The position numbers were made by a program, and so were the translations under genes. 25,536 bases of DNA, taken from Cyclobacteriaceae bacterium. GTDB lineage: Bacteria; Bacteroidota; Bacteroidia; Cytophagales; Cyclobacteriaceae. Shown in pieces: positions 6,820 to 14,738 of this stretch. The first letter of the stretch is position 1; every line of letters begins with the position of its first letter. The stretch spans positions 1 through 25,536 of the forward strand of contig WGED01000248.1 in assembly GCA_015492915.1 (NCBI GenBank), read 5' to 3'. The notes under the pieces were generated by a model. The model searched no databases and was not told the DNA's origin. It was given only the letters and a program-made list of their open reading frames with translations.

Positions 6820-6911
6820 GTCCTGTTTTCCGCACATTTTTCAAAAGGGGCCAATAGAGCCGGATAAGGCCGATTATTTTTAGATTTGGGTGTCCCAACG
6901 CTGAAAACAGG
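6820..6911. mobile_element. 92 bp segment bounded by inverted repeats, between the direct repeats
   Basis: CCTGTTTTC at 6822-6830 and GAAAACAGG at 6903-6911 form a perfect 9 bp inverted pair, and the match goes on with one mismatch and two more bases. The right end abuts copy 2 of the direct repeat exactly. The interior has no ORF of note and does not resemble either flanking gene. A short non-autonomous element or a remnant of a larger insertion is possible, but a 112 bp flanking duplication is far too long for a normal target-site duplication. Confidence 0.4.
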
Positions 6912-7023
6912 AAGAAAAGGCAAAAGCAGAAAACGCAACGACAGAGGATAAAATAACAACGGAAATGAAAAAAGCACAAATTAACGGTTAGCACATCTTC
7001 ACATAGCTGCCGAGCCATTTGAT
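6912..7023. repeat. Direct repeat, copy 2 (decayed GNAT tail plus true pheA 3' end)
   Basis: This 112 bp copy of 6707-6819 holds the real pheA stop at 6988. Its GNAT-tail part has lost one A from a run, which would shift the GNAT frame, so it is the non-functional GNAT end. The two copies have thus each kept one gene intact. Confidence 0.95.
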
Positions 7024-8064
7024 ATTTTTCTTGTGCTTCTCTACTACTTCGGCAATGTGCGGGTCGTCGATATGACCGTCAATGTCGATGTAGAAATAAT
7101 ATTTGAAAGTTTTCCCTCTTTTTGCCGGGCGGCTTTCAAGCTTTGTCATGTTGATGCCTGCCTTGTAAAAATCCTGCAACAACATCATCAGGCTGCCAGG
7201 TTTGTCAGATGTTCTGGCCAAAAGACTGGTTTTGTCATTGCCGCTCAGTTGGTTTTTAATATTCTTACTGATGATGAGAAAACGGGTAAAATTGTCTGTT
7301 GAATCCTCCACATTGTCAAACAAGATAGGTAGATTATGCATGCGCGCGGCAATGTGCGAGCACAGCGCTGCGCTTCCCTCTTCTTCCGCTGCTATCTTCG
7401 CTGCTTTCGATGTTGAATTTACAGGGACATATTCCACTTTGGCGCCATTGAATGACTCGCGGAGGAATTTACGACATTGCTTGAAGCCGATGTCTTTTGA
7501 ATAAATTCTCTTTACATCGCTCAGTTTCTCGCATTTTGTACCGAAAGCAAAATGTATGGGCAATGGGATTTCGGCGGTGATCTGAATATCGAGTTGTCCC
7601 AGCAGGTCGATGGTCTCGCTTACCACACCTTCCTGGTTATTTTCCAGTGGTACTACACCAAATCTTGCGCGGTTGGTATCTATTGCTTCAAACACCGAAC
7701 TGATAGAATCGAGGGCGAGATACTCGCTCATCGCCCCAAACCTGCTCTCTGCAGCCTGATGGGTAAAGCTGCCCTCAGGGCCAAGATAAGCGACGAGTTC
7801 AGGTAGTTCGAAGTTGCGGCTGATGGCAAATATTTCAAGGAAAATCGCCTCAATGGCTGCTTTGGTTAAGGCGCCTTTATGATTTTTGTATAACCTGTCA
7901 ATGATGCTTTTTTCCCGTTCGGGTCTGTAAATGGCTGTCTTGCTCGACCGTTTCAGTTTTCCGATCTCTTTTATGACAGAGATACGCTCATTAAGTATTT
8001 CGATGAGTTTGTCGTCCAGTTCATCGACTTTTTTTCTAAGTTCTTTTAATGCTTTCTCGTGCAT
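6988..8064 (-). CDS. pheA: Bifunctional chorismate mutase/prephenate dehydratase (P-protein)
   Basis: A 358-residue cytoplasmic enzyme that converts chorismate to prephenate and then to phenylpyruvate for phenylalanine synthesis. Residues 1-90 are an AroQ-type helical chorismate mutase (LRKKVDELDDKLIEILNER, YRPERE). The dehydratase follows from AYLGPEGSFTHQAA at about 93 to TDNFTRFLII, which contains the family's Thr-Arg-Phe catalytic motif. A C-terminal ACT domain (about 280-355) holds TSDKPGSL and KLESRP, the phenylalanine-sensing signatures, so feedback inhibition by phenylalanine is expected. Its length is close to that of the enterobacterial P-protein. The stop lies inside copy 2 of a direct repeat. 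A very good promoter lies upstream. Confidence 0.95.
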   Translation of the reverse strand: MHEKALKELRKKVDELDDKLIEILNERISVIKEIGKLKRSSKTAIYRPEREKSIIDRLYKNHKGALTKAAIEAIFLEIFAISRNFELPELVAYLGPEGSFTHQAAESRFGAMSEYLALDSISSVFEAIDTNRARFGVVPLENNQEGVVSETIDLLGQLDIQITAEIPLPIHFAFGTKCEKLSDVKRIYSKDIGFKQCRKFLRESFNGAKVEYVPVNSTSKAAKIAAEEEGSAALCSHIAARMHNLPILFDNVEDSTDNFTRFLIISKNIKNQLSGNDKTSLLARTSDKPGSLMMLLQDFYKAGINMTKLESRPAKRGKTFKYYFYIDIDGHIDDPHIAEVVEKHKKNIKWLGSYVKMC

Positions 8065-8101
8065 TTTTGCTGTAAAAATTTGATATACGGGAAAAGGGAA
8101 A

Positions 8102-8132
8102 CAAAACTATCTAAAATTCATGATTAAACAAA
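8102..8132 (-). promoter_or_regulatory. Promoter of pheA
   Basis: TTTG at 8129-8132 (minus strand), 19 bp spacer, then TAGTTTTG at 8102-8109, a perfect match to the Bacteroidota consensus TAnnTTTG. The predicted leader is about 30 nt, too short for an attenuator. Confidence 0.65.
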
Positions 8133-8200
8133 AAGGCCATTCTATTGGAAAGTATATAATTCTGTGTCATTTTTAATATGAAATTTTAAATATTTCCTTC

Positions 8201-8923
8201 ATGGACATCAACCAGTTAAAATCGGAGATCGAGCAATTAAAAGATGAAAAGTACTTTTTGTTAAAGCTCATCAATCACGATATCCGATCACCTTTCAATC
8301 GTGTTTTTGCTTTGCTTCATCTCTTCGAACTTGAAAGTGAGGGCGCTACCGAGCAGCAAAAAGAATATATCGATTCCATGTATTTTTCCATTCTGAGTGG
8401 TCTGGAAATGATTCAGAATCTTCGCGATATGAGGGAAATAGATGCAGGACGCATACAAGTGGATGCGCATGAATTTGATCTTATCAATACGATCTACAAA
8501 GCCATTCGCTCTTATTCCAAACAGATCGAATTGAAAAAACTGAACTTAATCACAGAATTGCCACCTGATGCAATCATGACCGACACTGATGAGTATTTAT
8601 TGCAGCGGGTGCTGGAAAATGTGCTGTCAAACGCAGTAAAATTTTCGAAAAACGGTAAAGATATAATTGTTAGCCTTCAGCAAAAGAACAAGGATATTTT
8701 AATTGAAATCCAGGATATGGGTGAAGGAATCAAACAAAATGAGGAACATCTGTTGTTTGAAAAATTTAAAAAAGCCTCTTCGGTGGCTACCGGTGGTGAG
8801 GGTTCGCTCGGTCTCGGGCTCTATAATGCCCGTTTTTTCATAGAAAAACTTAATGGCGAAATCACTTTGAACAGAAACGGAAAGCCCGGTACCTCCTTTA
8901 TTATTCGCCTCCCTCAAAAATAG
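8201..8923 (+). CDS. Small soluble histidine kinase lacking a sensor domain
   Basis: The 240-residue protein begins with a short coiled-coil-like stretch (INQLKSEIEQLKDEKYFLLKL), which leads directly into the HisKA H-box with phospho-acceptor H26 in INHDIRSPF. The ATPase domain follows: N-box VLENVLSNAVKFS near 130-142, G1 IEIQDMGEGI near 168-177 and G2 GEGSLGLGLYNARFF near 197-211. All catalytic boxes are intact. There is no membrane segment, PAS or GAF domain, and no response regulator next to it, so input and partner are unknown. It may be joined by another protein through the N-terminal helix. Kinase class is sure; the role is not. Confidence 0.9.
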   Translation: MDINQLKSEIEQLKDEKYFLLKLINHDIRSPFNRVFALLHLFELESEGATEQQKEYIDSMYFSILSGLEMIQNLRDMREIDAGRIQVDAHEFDLINTIYKAIRSYSKQIELKKLNLITELPPDAIMTDTDEYLLQRVLENVLSNAVKFSKNGKDIIVSLQQKNKDILIEIQDMGEGIKQNEEHLLFEKFKKASSVATGGEGSLGLGLYNARFFIEKLNGEITLNRNGKPGTSFIIRLPQK

Positions 8924-8924
8924 C

Positions 8925-9788
8925 CTAAATTTCAAGCAATCCTGTCAGGTACTCGCCATATCCGCTTTTAGCAAGCGGCTTTGCAAGAGATTTAAGTTGT
9001 TCGGCGTTAATGAAGTTCATTCTGAACGCCGTTTCTTCTATGCATCCGATTTTCAGGCCCTGGCGTTCTTCGATCACCTGCACGAAGGTACCCGCCTGCA
9101 TGAGTGATGTGAAAGTACCGGTATCGAGCCAGGCCGTACCCCTGTCGAGAATGCCCACTTTCAGCTTGCCGCGGCGAAGGTATTCTTTGTTCACATCCGT
9201 GATTTCATATTCGCCCCGCTTGCTGGGTTTCAGCGATTTGGCTATGGAAATCACATCATTATCATAGAAATACAGACCCGGCACGGCATAATTGGATTTC
9301 GGATGTGCGGGTTTTTCTTCGATGGAAATGGCATGATGATTTTCATCAAATTCCACTACACCATATCTTGCCGGGTCATTGACATGGTAAGCGAATACAA
9401 CGCCTCCGTCAGGATCATTGTTTGATCTGAGAAGTTCGGGCATTGTACTGCCGTAAAAAATATTGTCACCCAATATCAGTGCTACTTTGTCATTTCCGAT
9501 GAAAGACTCGCCGATGACGAAGGCCTGGGCCAGCCCGTTCGGGATTTCCTGTACAGCATACGAGAACTCACAACCGAGGTTTTTGCCGTCACCCAGTAAT
9601 TTCTGAAAACTGGGTGTGTCGTGTGGCGTGGAAATGATGAGAATCTCCCGTATGCCGGCCTGCATCAGAGTGGATAAGGGGTAATAAATCATCGGTTTGT
9701 CATAGACAGGCAAAAGCTGCTTGCTCTGTGCCAGCGTGAGTGGATGGAGGCGTGTACCTGAACCTCCGGCTAATATTATTCCTTTCAT
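8925..9788 (-). CDS. rfbA: Glucose-1-phosphate thymidylyltransferase (RmlA)
   Basis: The enzyme couples glucose-1-phosphate and dTTP to dTDP-glucose, the first step of dTDP-6-deoxysugar synthesis. It has 287 residues, the usual length. The nucleotide-binding loop is LAGGSGTRLHPLT at 6-18, the metal-binding Asp is in LILGDNIFYG near 104-113, and VEFDENHHAISIEEKP and DTGTFTSLMQAG are typical of the family. It is the last gene of the nucleotide-sugar operon, 81 bp after rmlB, and converges on the kinase gene with one base between them. The product feeds RmlB encoded just upstream. Confidence 0.95.
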   Translation of the reverse strand: MKGIILAGGSGTRLHPLTLAQSKQLLPVYDKPMIYYPLSTLMQAGIREILIISTPHDTPSFQKLLGDGKNLGCEFSYAVQEIPNGLAQAFVIGESFIGNDKVALILGDNIFYGSTMPELLRSNNDPDGGVVFAYHVNDPARYGVVEFDENHHAISIEEKPAHPKSNYAVPGLYFYDNDVISIAKSLKPSKRGEYEITDVNKEYLRRGKLKVGILDRGTAWLDTGTFTSLMQAGTFVQVIEERQGLKIGCIEETAFRMNFINAEQLKSLAKPLAKSGYGEYLTGLLEI

Positions 9789-9847
9789 GATAGTTTTTCT
9801 TTATCCAGCTATAGAATTAAAATCCATGAATTTTCGACTATTTTTTT

Positions 9848-9865
9848 CTCCCCCGGGTCGGGGAG
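9848..9865. repeat. GC-rich hairpin between rmlB and rmlA
   Basis: CTCCCC at 9848-9853 and GGGGAG at 9860-9865 form a 6 bp stem. On the transcribed minus strand it is followed by A rather than T residues, so it is not an intrinsic terminator for rmlB. It may simply shape the mRNA between the two genes. Confidence 0.4.
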
Positions 9866-9869
9866 GGTA

Positions 9870-10922
9870 TTACCTTGTCCGGTATTGCTTTTCATAATAA
9901 TCCTGGTATGCGCCGGATGTCACATTGTCGAGCCATTCTTTGTTTTCGAGGTACCAGTCCACGGTTTTTGAAATGCCTTCTTCAAATTGTAATGACGGCT
10001 TCCAGCCCAGTTCATTCATGATTTTGGTGGCATCGATGGCATACCGCAAATCATGCCCCGCCCGGTCTTTTACGTAAGTAATCAAAGTTTCCGAAGTGCC
10101 CGGAGGATTGCCGAGTTTTTCGTCCACCGTTTTGCACAACACTTTGATGAGATCGATGTTTTTCCATTCGTTGAATCCGCCGATATTGTATGTCTCTCCC
10201 GTTTTGCCTTTATGGAAAACCACGTCGATAGCTCTGGCGTGATCGACGACATAAAGCCAGTCACGCACATTTTCGCCTTTGCCGTACACGGGCAGAGGCT
10301 TTTTATTTAAAATGTTATTGATAAATAAAGGGATCAGCTTTTCAGGGAACTGGTTCGGTCCGTAATTATTCGAACAGTTCGTGATTACAACAGGAATACC
10401 GTAAGTGTTATGGTAAGCGCGCACAAAGTGATCGCTGCTCGCTTTAGAGGCAGAATATGGCGATTGGGGATCATAAGGTGTCGTTTCAAGGAAAAAACCA
10501 CCTTCATCCAGAGAGCCGTACACCTCGTCAGTTGAGACATGATAAAACAGCTTATCACTGAAATCGTCTTTCCAGACGAACCTGGCTGCGTTCAGCAGAT
10601 TGACGGTCCCCACCACATTGGTATAGATAAACTCCATAGGGTTGGTGATGGACCGGTCGACATGCGATTCTGCTGCAAGATGAATAACAGCATCGAACTC
10701 ATTTTTGGCAAACAGCTCGTTGATAAATTTCTCATCTACGATGTCTCCCTTTATGAAAGTATAATTCGGGGCATCTTCAATGTCTTTCAGGTTCTCCAAG
10801 TTACCTGCATAGGTCAGTTTGTCGAGATTGTATATATGATAATCCGGGTATTTATTGACGAATAGCCGGACGACATGTGAGCCTATGAAGCCGGCGCCAC
10901 CCGTAATTAATATTTTTTTCAT
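9870..10922 (-). CDS. rfbB: dTDP-glucose 4,6-dehydratase (RmlB)
   Basis: An extended short-chain dehydrogenase of 350 residues that turns dTDP-glucose into dTDP-4-keto-6-deoxyglucose with bound NAD. The Rossmann loop is ITGGAGFIGS at 6-15, the catalytic Thr-Asp-Glu is at 131-133 in VSTDEVYG, and the YxxxK pair is Y156 and K160. A longer reading frame runs back into uxs, but the ATG at 10922 gives the normal N-terminus and lies one base after the uxs stop, so I place the start there. The genes rmlC and rmlD are not next to it, so the final sugar is not determined by this cluster alone. Confidence 0.95.
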   Translation of the reverse strand: MKKILITGGAGFIGSHVVRLFVNKYPDYHIYNLDKLTYAGNLENLKDIEDAPNYTFIKGDIVDEKFINELFAKNEFDAVIHLAAESHVDRSITNPMEFIYTNVVGTVNLLNAARFVWKDDFSDKLFYHVSTDEVYGSLDEGGFFLETTPYDPQSPYSASKASSDHFVRAYHNTYGIPVVITNCSNNYGPNQFPEKLIPLFINNILNKKPLPVYGKGENVRDWLYVVDHARAIDVVFHKGKTGETYNIGGFNEWKNIDLIKVLCKTVDEKLGNPPGTSETLITYVKDRAGHDLRYAIDATKIMNELGWKPSLQFEEGISKTVDWYLENKEWLDNVTSGAYQDYYEKQYRTR

Positions 10923-10923
10923 T

Positions 10924-11916
10924 TTACTTTTTGATGTATCGTTCAAACTTGTTGTGCTCTTTCTTATAAAGGCTTTCTTTCGGCAATGATTTGAAATATT
11001 CGTAAGTGATCTTGAGCCCTTCGGCACGAGACACCTTTGGTTCCCAACCCAGCAGCTTTTTAGCCAGGGCTATGTCGGGTTGCCGTTGTGTGGGATCATC
11101 GACCGGCAGGGGTTTGTAAATTACTTTTTGTTTGGTGCCCGTCAGCTTGATGATCTCTTCGGCAAATTCTTTGATCGTGATTTCATCAGGATTACCAACA
11201 TTGACAGGGCCTGCATAATCGCTCATGAGCAGACGGTAAATTCCTTCCACGAGATCATCGACATAGCAGAAAGATCTCGTCTGTGATCCATCGCCGAAGA
11301 TAGTGAGATCCTCTCCCCGCAAGGCCTGACCGATGAAGGCAGGCAGCACCCTGCCGTCGTTGAGCCGCATGCGCGGGCCGTAAGTGTTGAATATCCTCAC
11401 TATGCGCGTCTCCACTTTGTGATAAGTGTGATAGGCCATCGTCATGGCTTCCTGAAAACGCTTTGCCTCGTCGTAAACTCCACGCGGGCCTACTGGATTC
11501 ACATTACCCCAATAGTCTTCCGTCTGCGGATGAACATGCGGATCACCATAAACTTCGGAGGTTGAAGCTACGAGGATACGCGCCTTCTTCTCTTTGGCCA
11601 GACCCAGCAAATTGTGTGTTCCCAGGGAACCTACCTTGAGCGTCTGTATGGGAATTTTAAGGTAATCGATCGGGCTGGCCGGTGAGGCGAAATGAAGAAT
11701 GTAGTCCAGGTGCCCGGGCACGTGAACAAAATTTGAGACGTCATGCTCGTAAAAGATGAATTCACGCAATTTGAACAGGTGCTCTATGTTCTTCAGGTCA
11801 CCTGTGATCAGGTTGTCCATGGCGTGCACCTCGAATCCTTCATTGATAAAGCGGTCGCACAAATGGGAGCCGAGAAATCCTGCAGCTCCCGTGATCAGTA
11901 TTTTCTTTTTAGACAT
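10924..11916 (-). CDS. uxs: UDP-glucuronate decarboxylase (UDP-xylose synthase)
   Basis: An extended SDR of 330 residues. By family it oxidises and decarboxylates UDP-glucuronic acid to UDP-xylose with tightly bound NAD. Visible motifs are the Rossmann loop ITGAAGFLGS at 8-17, HFASPASPIDY near 75-85, catalytic ASTSEVYGDP at 117-126, and Y148/K152 in GPRGVYDEAKR, all in the form found in UXS proteins. The start overlaps the end of ugd by 8 bp, so the two are translationally coupled, and Ugd makes its substrate. A related SDR such as a 4-epimerase is less likely given the ASPxSPxxY motif. Confidence 0.92.
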   Translation of the reverse strand: MSKKKILITGAAGFLGSHLCDRFINEGFEVHAMDNLITGDLKNIEHLFKLREFIFYEHDVSNFVHVPGHLDYILHFASPASPIDYLKIPIQTLKVGSLGTHNLLGLAKEKKARILVASTSEVYGDPHVHPQTEDYWGNVNPVGPRGVYDEAKRFQEAMTMAYHTYHKVETRIVRIFNTYGPRMRLNDGRVLPAFIGQALRGEDLTIFGDGSQTRSFCYVDDLVEGIYRLLMSDYAGPVNVGNPDEITIKEFAEEIIKLTGTKQKVIYKPLPVDDPTQRQPDIALAKKLLGWEPKVSRAEGLKITYEYFKSLPKESLYKKEHNKFERYIKK

Positions 11917-13219
11917 TTACTTTTTTTCTTCCGATGCTGAAATATGTGAATCCCATCTCTTCCATTTGCCTTACAGGATACAGATTCCTTCCGTCAAAAA
12001 TAACTTTTTGTTTCAAATTCTTCTCCATCAGGCTAAATTCAGGTTGGCGGAAAACAGGCCATTCCGTTACGATGAGTAAAGCATCTGCACCGTTTAATGC
12101 TTCGTATTCATCATCGACCAGTTTGATTTTGTCGCCGTAGATTTTTCGAACATTCTCCATCGCCTCAGGGTCATAAGCCTGTACTTTGGCGCCATTTTCA
12201 AGCAACGCATCAATATTGTATAATGCCGGTGCCTCGCGAATATCGTCGGTGTAGGGTTTGAAAGCCAGGCCCCACATAGCGATGGTTCTTCCTTCCAGCG
12301 ATCCGAAATATTCTTTCATTCTGTCAAACAGTTTCAGCTTCTGGGATCTGTTGACTTCCATTACCGAGTTTAGAATCTTAAAATCATATCCTGCATCGAC
12401 GGCTGATTTTGATAATGCCTGCACGTCTTTGGGGAAGCAACTGCCGCCATAACCGATGCCGGGAAATAAAAATCGCTTACCGATTCTCGAATCCTGTCCG
12501 ATGCCTTTACGCACATCGTCCACGTTTGCCCCTAATTTTTCGCAGAGGTTGGCAATTTCATTCATGAAGCTGATCTTCGTAGCCAGAAATGAGTTTGCTG
12601 CATATTTTGTGAGTTCCGCTGAACGCTCGTCCATAAAAATGATCGGATTGCCCTGCCTGACCAAAGGGGCATATAGGGCATCCATGATGGAGCGTGCTTT
12701 CAGAGAGGTTGTGCCGACCACCACACGGTCGGGTTTCATAAAATCTTCCACTGCAACACCTTCGCGAAGAAATTCAGGATTGGAAACCACATCAAAATCT
12801 ATCTTAGCGCTATTAGCAATCCGTTCTCTGACTTTCTCGGAAGTGCCCACCGGCACAGTGCTTTTGTCAACAATTACCGTATAATCGTCCAAAAGCGGGC
12901 CCAGGTCATCAGCCACCTTCAGTACATACTGGAGGTCTGCCGACCCGTCTTCGCCGGGAGGAGTAGGCAGCGCGAGAAATATGACTTTTGCACCTTTTAC
13001 GCCTTCCTCCAGATTGGTGGTGAATTTTAACCGACCGTGATTCATGTTTCTCTCAAACAAAATATCCAGACCCGGTTCATAAATCGGTATCTTCCGGTTG
13101 TTAAGGTCTTTTATCTTTTCTTCATCAATGTCAACACATGTAACGTGATTGCCGAGTTCTGAAAAACATGTTCCGGTGACCAGTCCGACATAACCGGTTC
13201 CTACTACTGCTATTTTCAT
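11909..13219 (-). CDS. ugd: UDP-glucose 6-dehydrogenase
   Basis: The enzyme oxidises UDP-glucose to UDP-glucuronate using two NAD. It has 436 residues. The N-terminal Rossmann motif is VVGTGYVGLVTG at 5-16, the central domain has ELTKYAANSFLATK with K206, and the catalytic cysteine is C261 in GIGYGGSCFPKD. The C-terminal UDP-binding domain includes WGLAFKPYTDDIREAPA. It is the first gene of the ugd-uxs-rmlB-rmlA operon and has a candidate promoter about 60 bp upstream. With Uxs it gives the complete route from UDP-glucose to UDP-xylose, probably for exopolysaccharide or O-antigen. Confidence 0.96.
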   Translation of the reverse strand: MKIAVVGTGYVGLVTGTCFSELGNHVTCVDIDEEKIKDLNNRKIPIYEPGLDILFERNMNHGRLKFTTNLEEGVKGAKVIFLALPTPPGEDGSADLQYVLKVADDLGPLLDDYTVIVDKSTVPVGTSEKVRERIANSAKIDFDVVSNPEFLREGVAVEDFMKPDRVVVGTTSLKARSIMDALYAPLVRQGNPIIFMDERSAELTKYAANSFLATKISFMNEIANLCEKLGANVDDVRKGIGQDSRIGKRFLFPGIGYGGSCFPKDVQALSKSAVDAGYDFKILNSVMEVNRSQKLKLFDRMKEYFGSLEGRTIAMWGLAFKPYTDDIREAPALYNIDALLENGAKVQAYDPEAMENVRKIYGDKIKLVDDEYEALNGADALLIVTEWPVFRQPEFSLMEKNLKQKVIFDGRNLYPVRQMEEMGFTYFSIGRKKVNV

Positions 13220-13279
13220 ATCGTTAGGTATTTGTTAGATATACATTAAAAATAAATTAGACTAAAATTAAAGAATGGG

Positions 13280-13315
13280 CAAAAATATTATTTTTCTGTT
13301 AATTTTTATAACAAA
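13280..13315 (-). promoter_or_regulatory. Candidate promoter of the ugd operon
   Basis: TATTTTTG at 13280-13287 (minus strand) fits TAnnTTTG perfectly. TTTG at 13312-13315 could be the -33 element, but the 24 bp spacer is longer than the usual 19-21. The surrounding 13220-13503 region is very AT-rich with no other feature than the hairpins near 13427-13491. Confidence 0.4.
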
Positions 13316-13425
13316 ACTAAGATAAATGTAAGCGAATTAAAAATTTCATGGAGAAATTATATACAGTGAATGTCGGAGTAATTTTTTTAATTCCGTCACA
13401 AAACGGCCTTGTGCACAAAAACAGA

Positions 13426-13491
13426 CATGAAAAATCATCATTTTTTCATACGAACTTCGGTCAGGGATGATTTATTATTTCTCGAAATAAT
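13426..13491 (-). terminator. Paired AT-rich hairpins after the permease gene
   Basis: Past the permease stop at 13504 there are two palindromes. The first is 13474-13491 (ATTATTTC/GAAATAAT, 8 bp arms, 2 nt apart). The second is 13427-13449 (ATGAAAAA/TTTTTCAT), followed on the minus strand by GTCTGTTTTTG. The second also belongs to the CATG palindrome family. A weak terminator is plausible; the AT-rich stems make it uncertain. Confidence 0.4.
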
Positions 13492-13503
13492 CCAATAGCT
13501 AAA

Positions 13504-14727
13504 TTAAATATTTCCCTGAATGGTTGTTTTGGAAGCGAGTACAGCGGGCCTGTAGGATGCCGCAAGTGTAATGAGAATGATGCTGAGACCAGTGTAAATA
13601 AAATCCGGTGCTTGAATTTTAACCGGATAAGCATCAACCACTGCGGTTTGCATGCCCATGGAAATAATGCCGAAATGCTGTTGAATGAGCAAAATTACCA
13701 ACCCAATGAATAAACCCGCAAAAGCGCCAAGCAGTGATATGATCCCGCCTTCAGCAATGAATATGGATTTAATAAGCTTTTTGTCCGCTCCCATCGAAGT
13801 GAGCACTGCAATGTCTTTTTTCTTGTCGATTGCCAGCATAGTGAGGGAGAAGAAAATATTGAAAGAGGCGATCGCAAGGATAAATGAAAAGATCAGGAAG
13901 ACAAATAATTTCTCAATTTTAAGCACCTTGAAAAAATCGGCATGTAATTCCTCGCTGGTGAGCACTTTGAATTTATCACCAACAAATTCTTTGATCTTTT
14001 CCTTAACGGATGATATGCTGTAGCCGTCTTTTACTTTTATTTCCAGAGATGTTCGTCGGTTGCCGTATTCCAGCAGGCTCACCGCAAAATCGAGTGGAAC
14101 AAAAACATAATTCATGTCATATTGCTTTTCAATGGCATACACGCCTGCAGGCAATATCACTTTGTTATTCGTGAGATTAGTGGGATTGAGACCGCTCGTT
14201 TTACCACGGCGCGGATAAAAAAGCTGCAAGGCATACATATTGTCCAGGCGATTGATTGACAGGGCCGTCTGAACCCCGCGGGCAATTACGGCATAAGGAA
14301 TACCGTTTTCTTCAAGGACAAATCTTCCCTGTACGATGTTTTTGTCCATCCGGTGATGGTCGGTAAAATTTTTTTCCACACCTTTCAGCTTCACGACCAT
14401 TTCGTCATTTCTGTATTTGGCATAAGCATTATCTTCCACCACCTGCGTCACGATCTCCACTCCATCAACAGCCCTGATGCCTTCCAGAAAATCAGGTTTA
14501 AGCTCAAAACTCTTTCCCCTTGCGGGTTCGACCTTGAGTTCCGGATCAAAGCTTCTGTTAAGCTGGCGGATGAGATCTTCCAGGCCATTGAATACAGAGA
14601 GCACAATGACCAGCGACATGGTACCCACGGCCACGCCGAACATGGAGATGACCGAGATCACATTGATGAAATTCTTCTTCTTTTTGGAGAGAAAATACCG
14701 TCGCGCTATGAATAATGGTAAATGCAA
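13504..14727 (-). CDS. LolC/LolE-type ABC transporter permease (FtsX/MacB fold)
   Basis: A 407-residue inner-membrane protein with the layout of lipoprotein-releasing permeases. It has one N-terminal membrane helix (about 22-48), a large periplasmic domain (about 50-265), and three C-terminal helices (about 275-300, 325-350 and 375-395). The first residues LPLFIARRYFLSKKKKNFINVISVISM match the LolC/E start closely. By family it would work with a LolD-type ATPase to release lipoproteins from the inner membrane. No ATPase gene is adjacent. It follows rbfA by 11 bp, so both are on one transcript. A MacB-like exporter is the alternative. Confidence 0.85.
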   Translation of the reverse strand: MHLPLFIARRYFLSKKKKNFINVISVISMFGVAVGTMSLVIVLSVFNGLEDLIRQLNRSFDPELKVEPARGKSFELKPDFLEGIRAVDGVEIVTQVVEDNAYAKYRNDEMVVKLKGVEKNFTDHHRMDKNIVQGRFVLEENGIPYAVIARGVQTALSINRLDNMYALQLFYPRRGKTSGLNPTNLTNNKVILPAGVYAIEKQYDMNYVFVPLDFAVSLLEYGNRRTSLEIKVKDGYSISSVKEKIKEFVGDKFKVLTSEELHADFFKVLKIEKLFVFLIFSFILAIASFNIFFSLTMLAIDKKKDIAVLTSMGADKKLIKSIFIAEGGIISLLGAFAGLFIGLVILLIQQHFGIISMGMQTAVVDAYPVKIQAPDFIYTGLSIILITLAASYRPAVLASKTTIQGNI

Positions 14728-14738
14728 GATTTTACTTA

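Noticed and set aside
6692..7018. 108-codon minus-strand frame across the duplicated junction
   Set aside because: It is open only because the same sequence is repeated; the product repeats itself and overlaps two genuine gene ends.
10923..11027. Longer start for rmlB at 11027
   Set aside because: The extra 35 residues lie inside uxs and precede a normal Rossmann N-terminus at the ATG at 10922.
13220..13503. tRNA or small RNA gene in the gap upstream of ugd
   Set aside because: The sequence is AT-rich with no cloverleaf or known RNA motif; only two AT hairpins near the permease end are visible.
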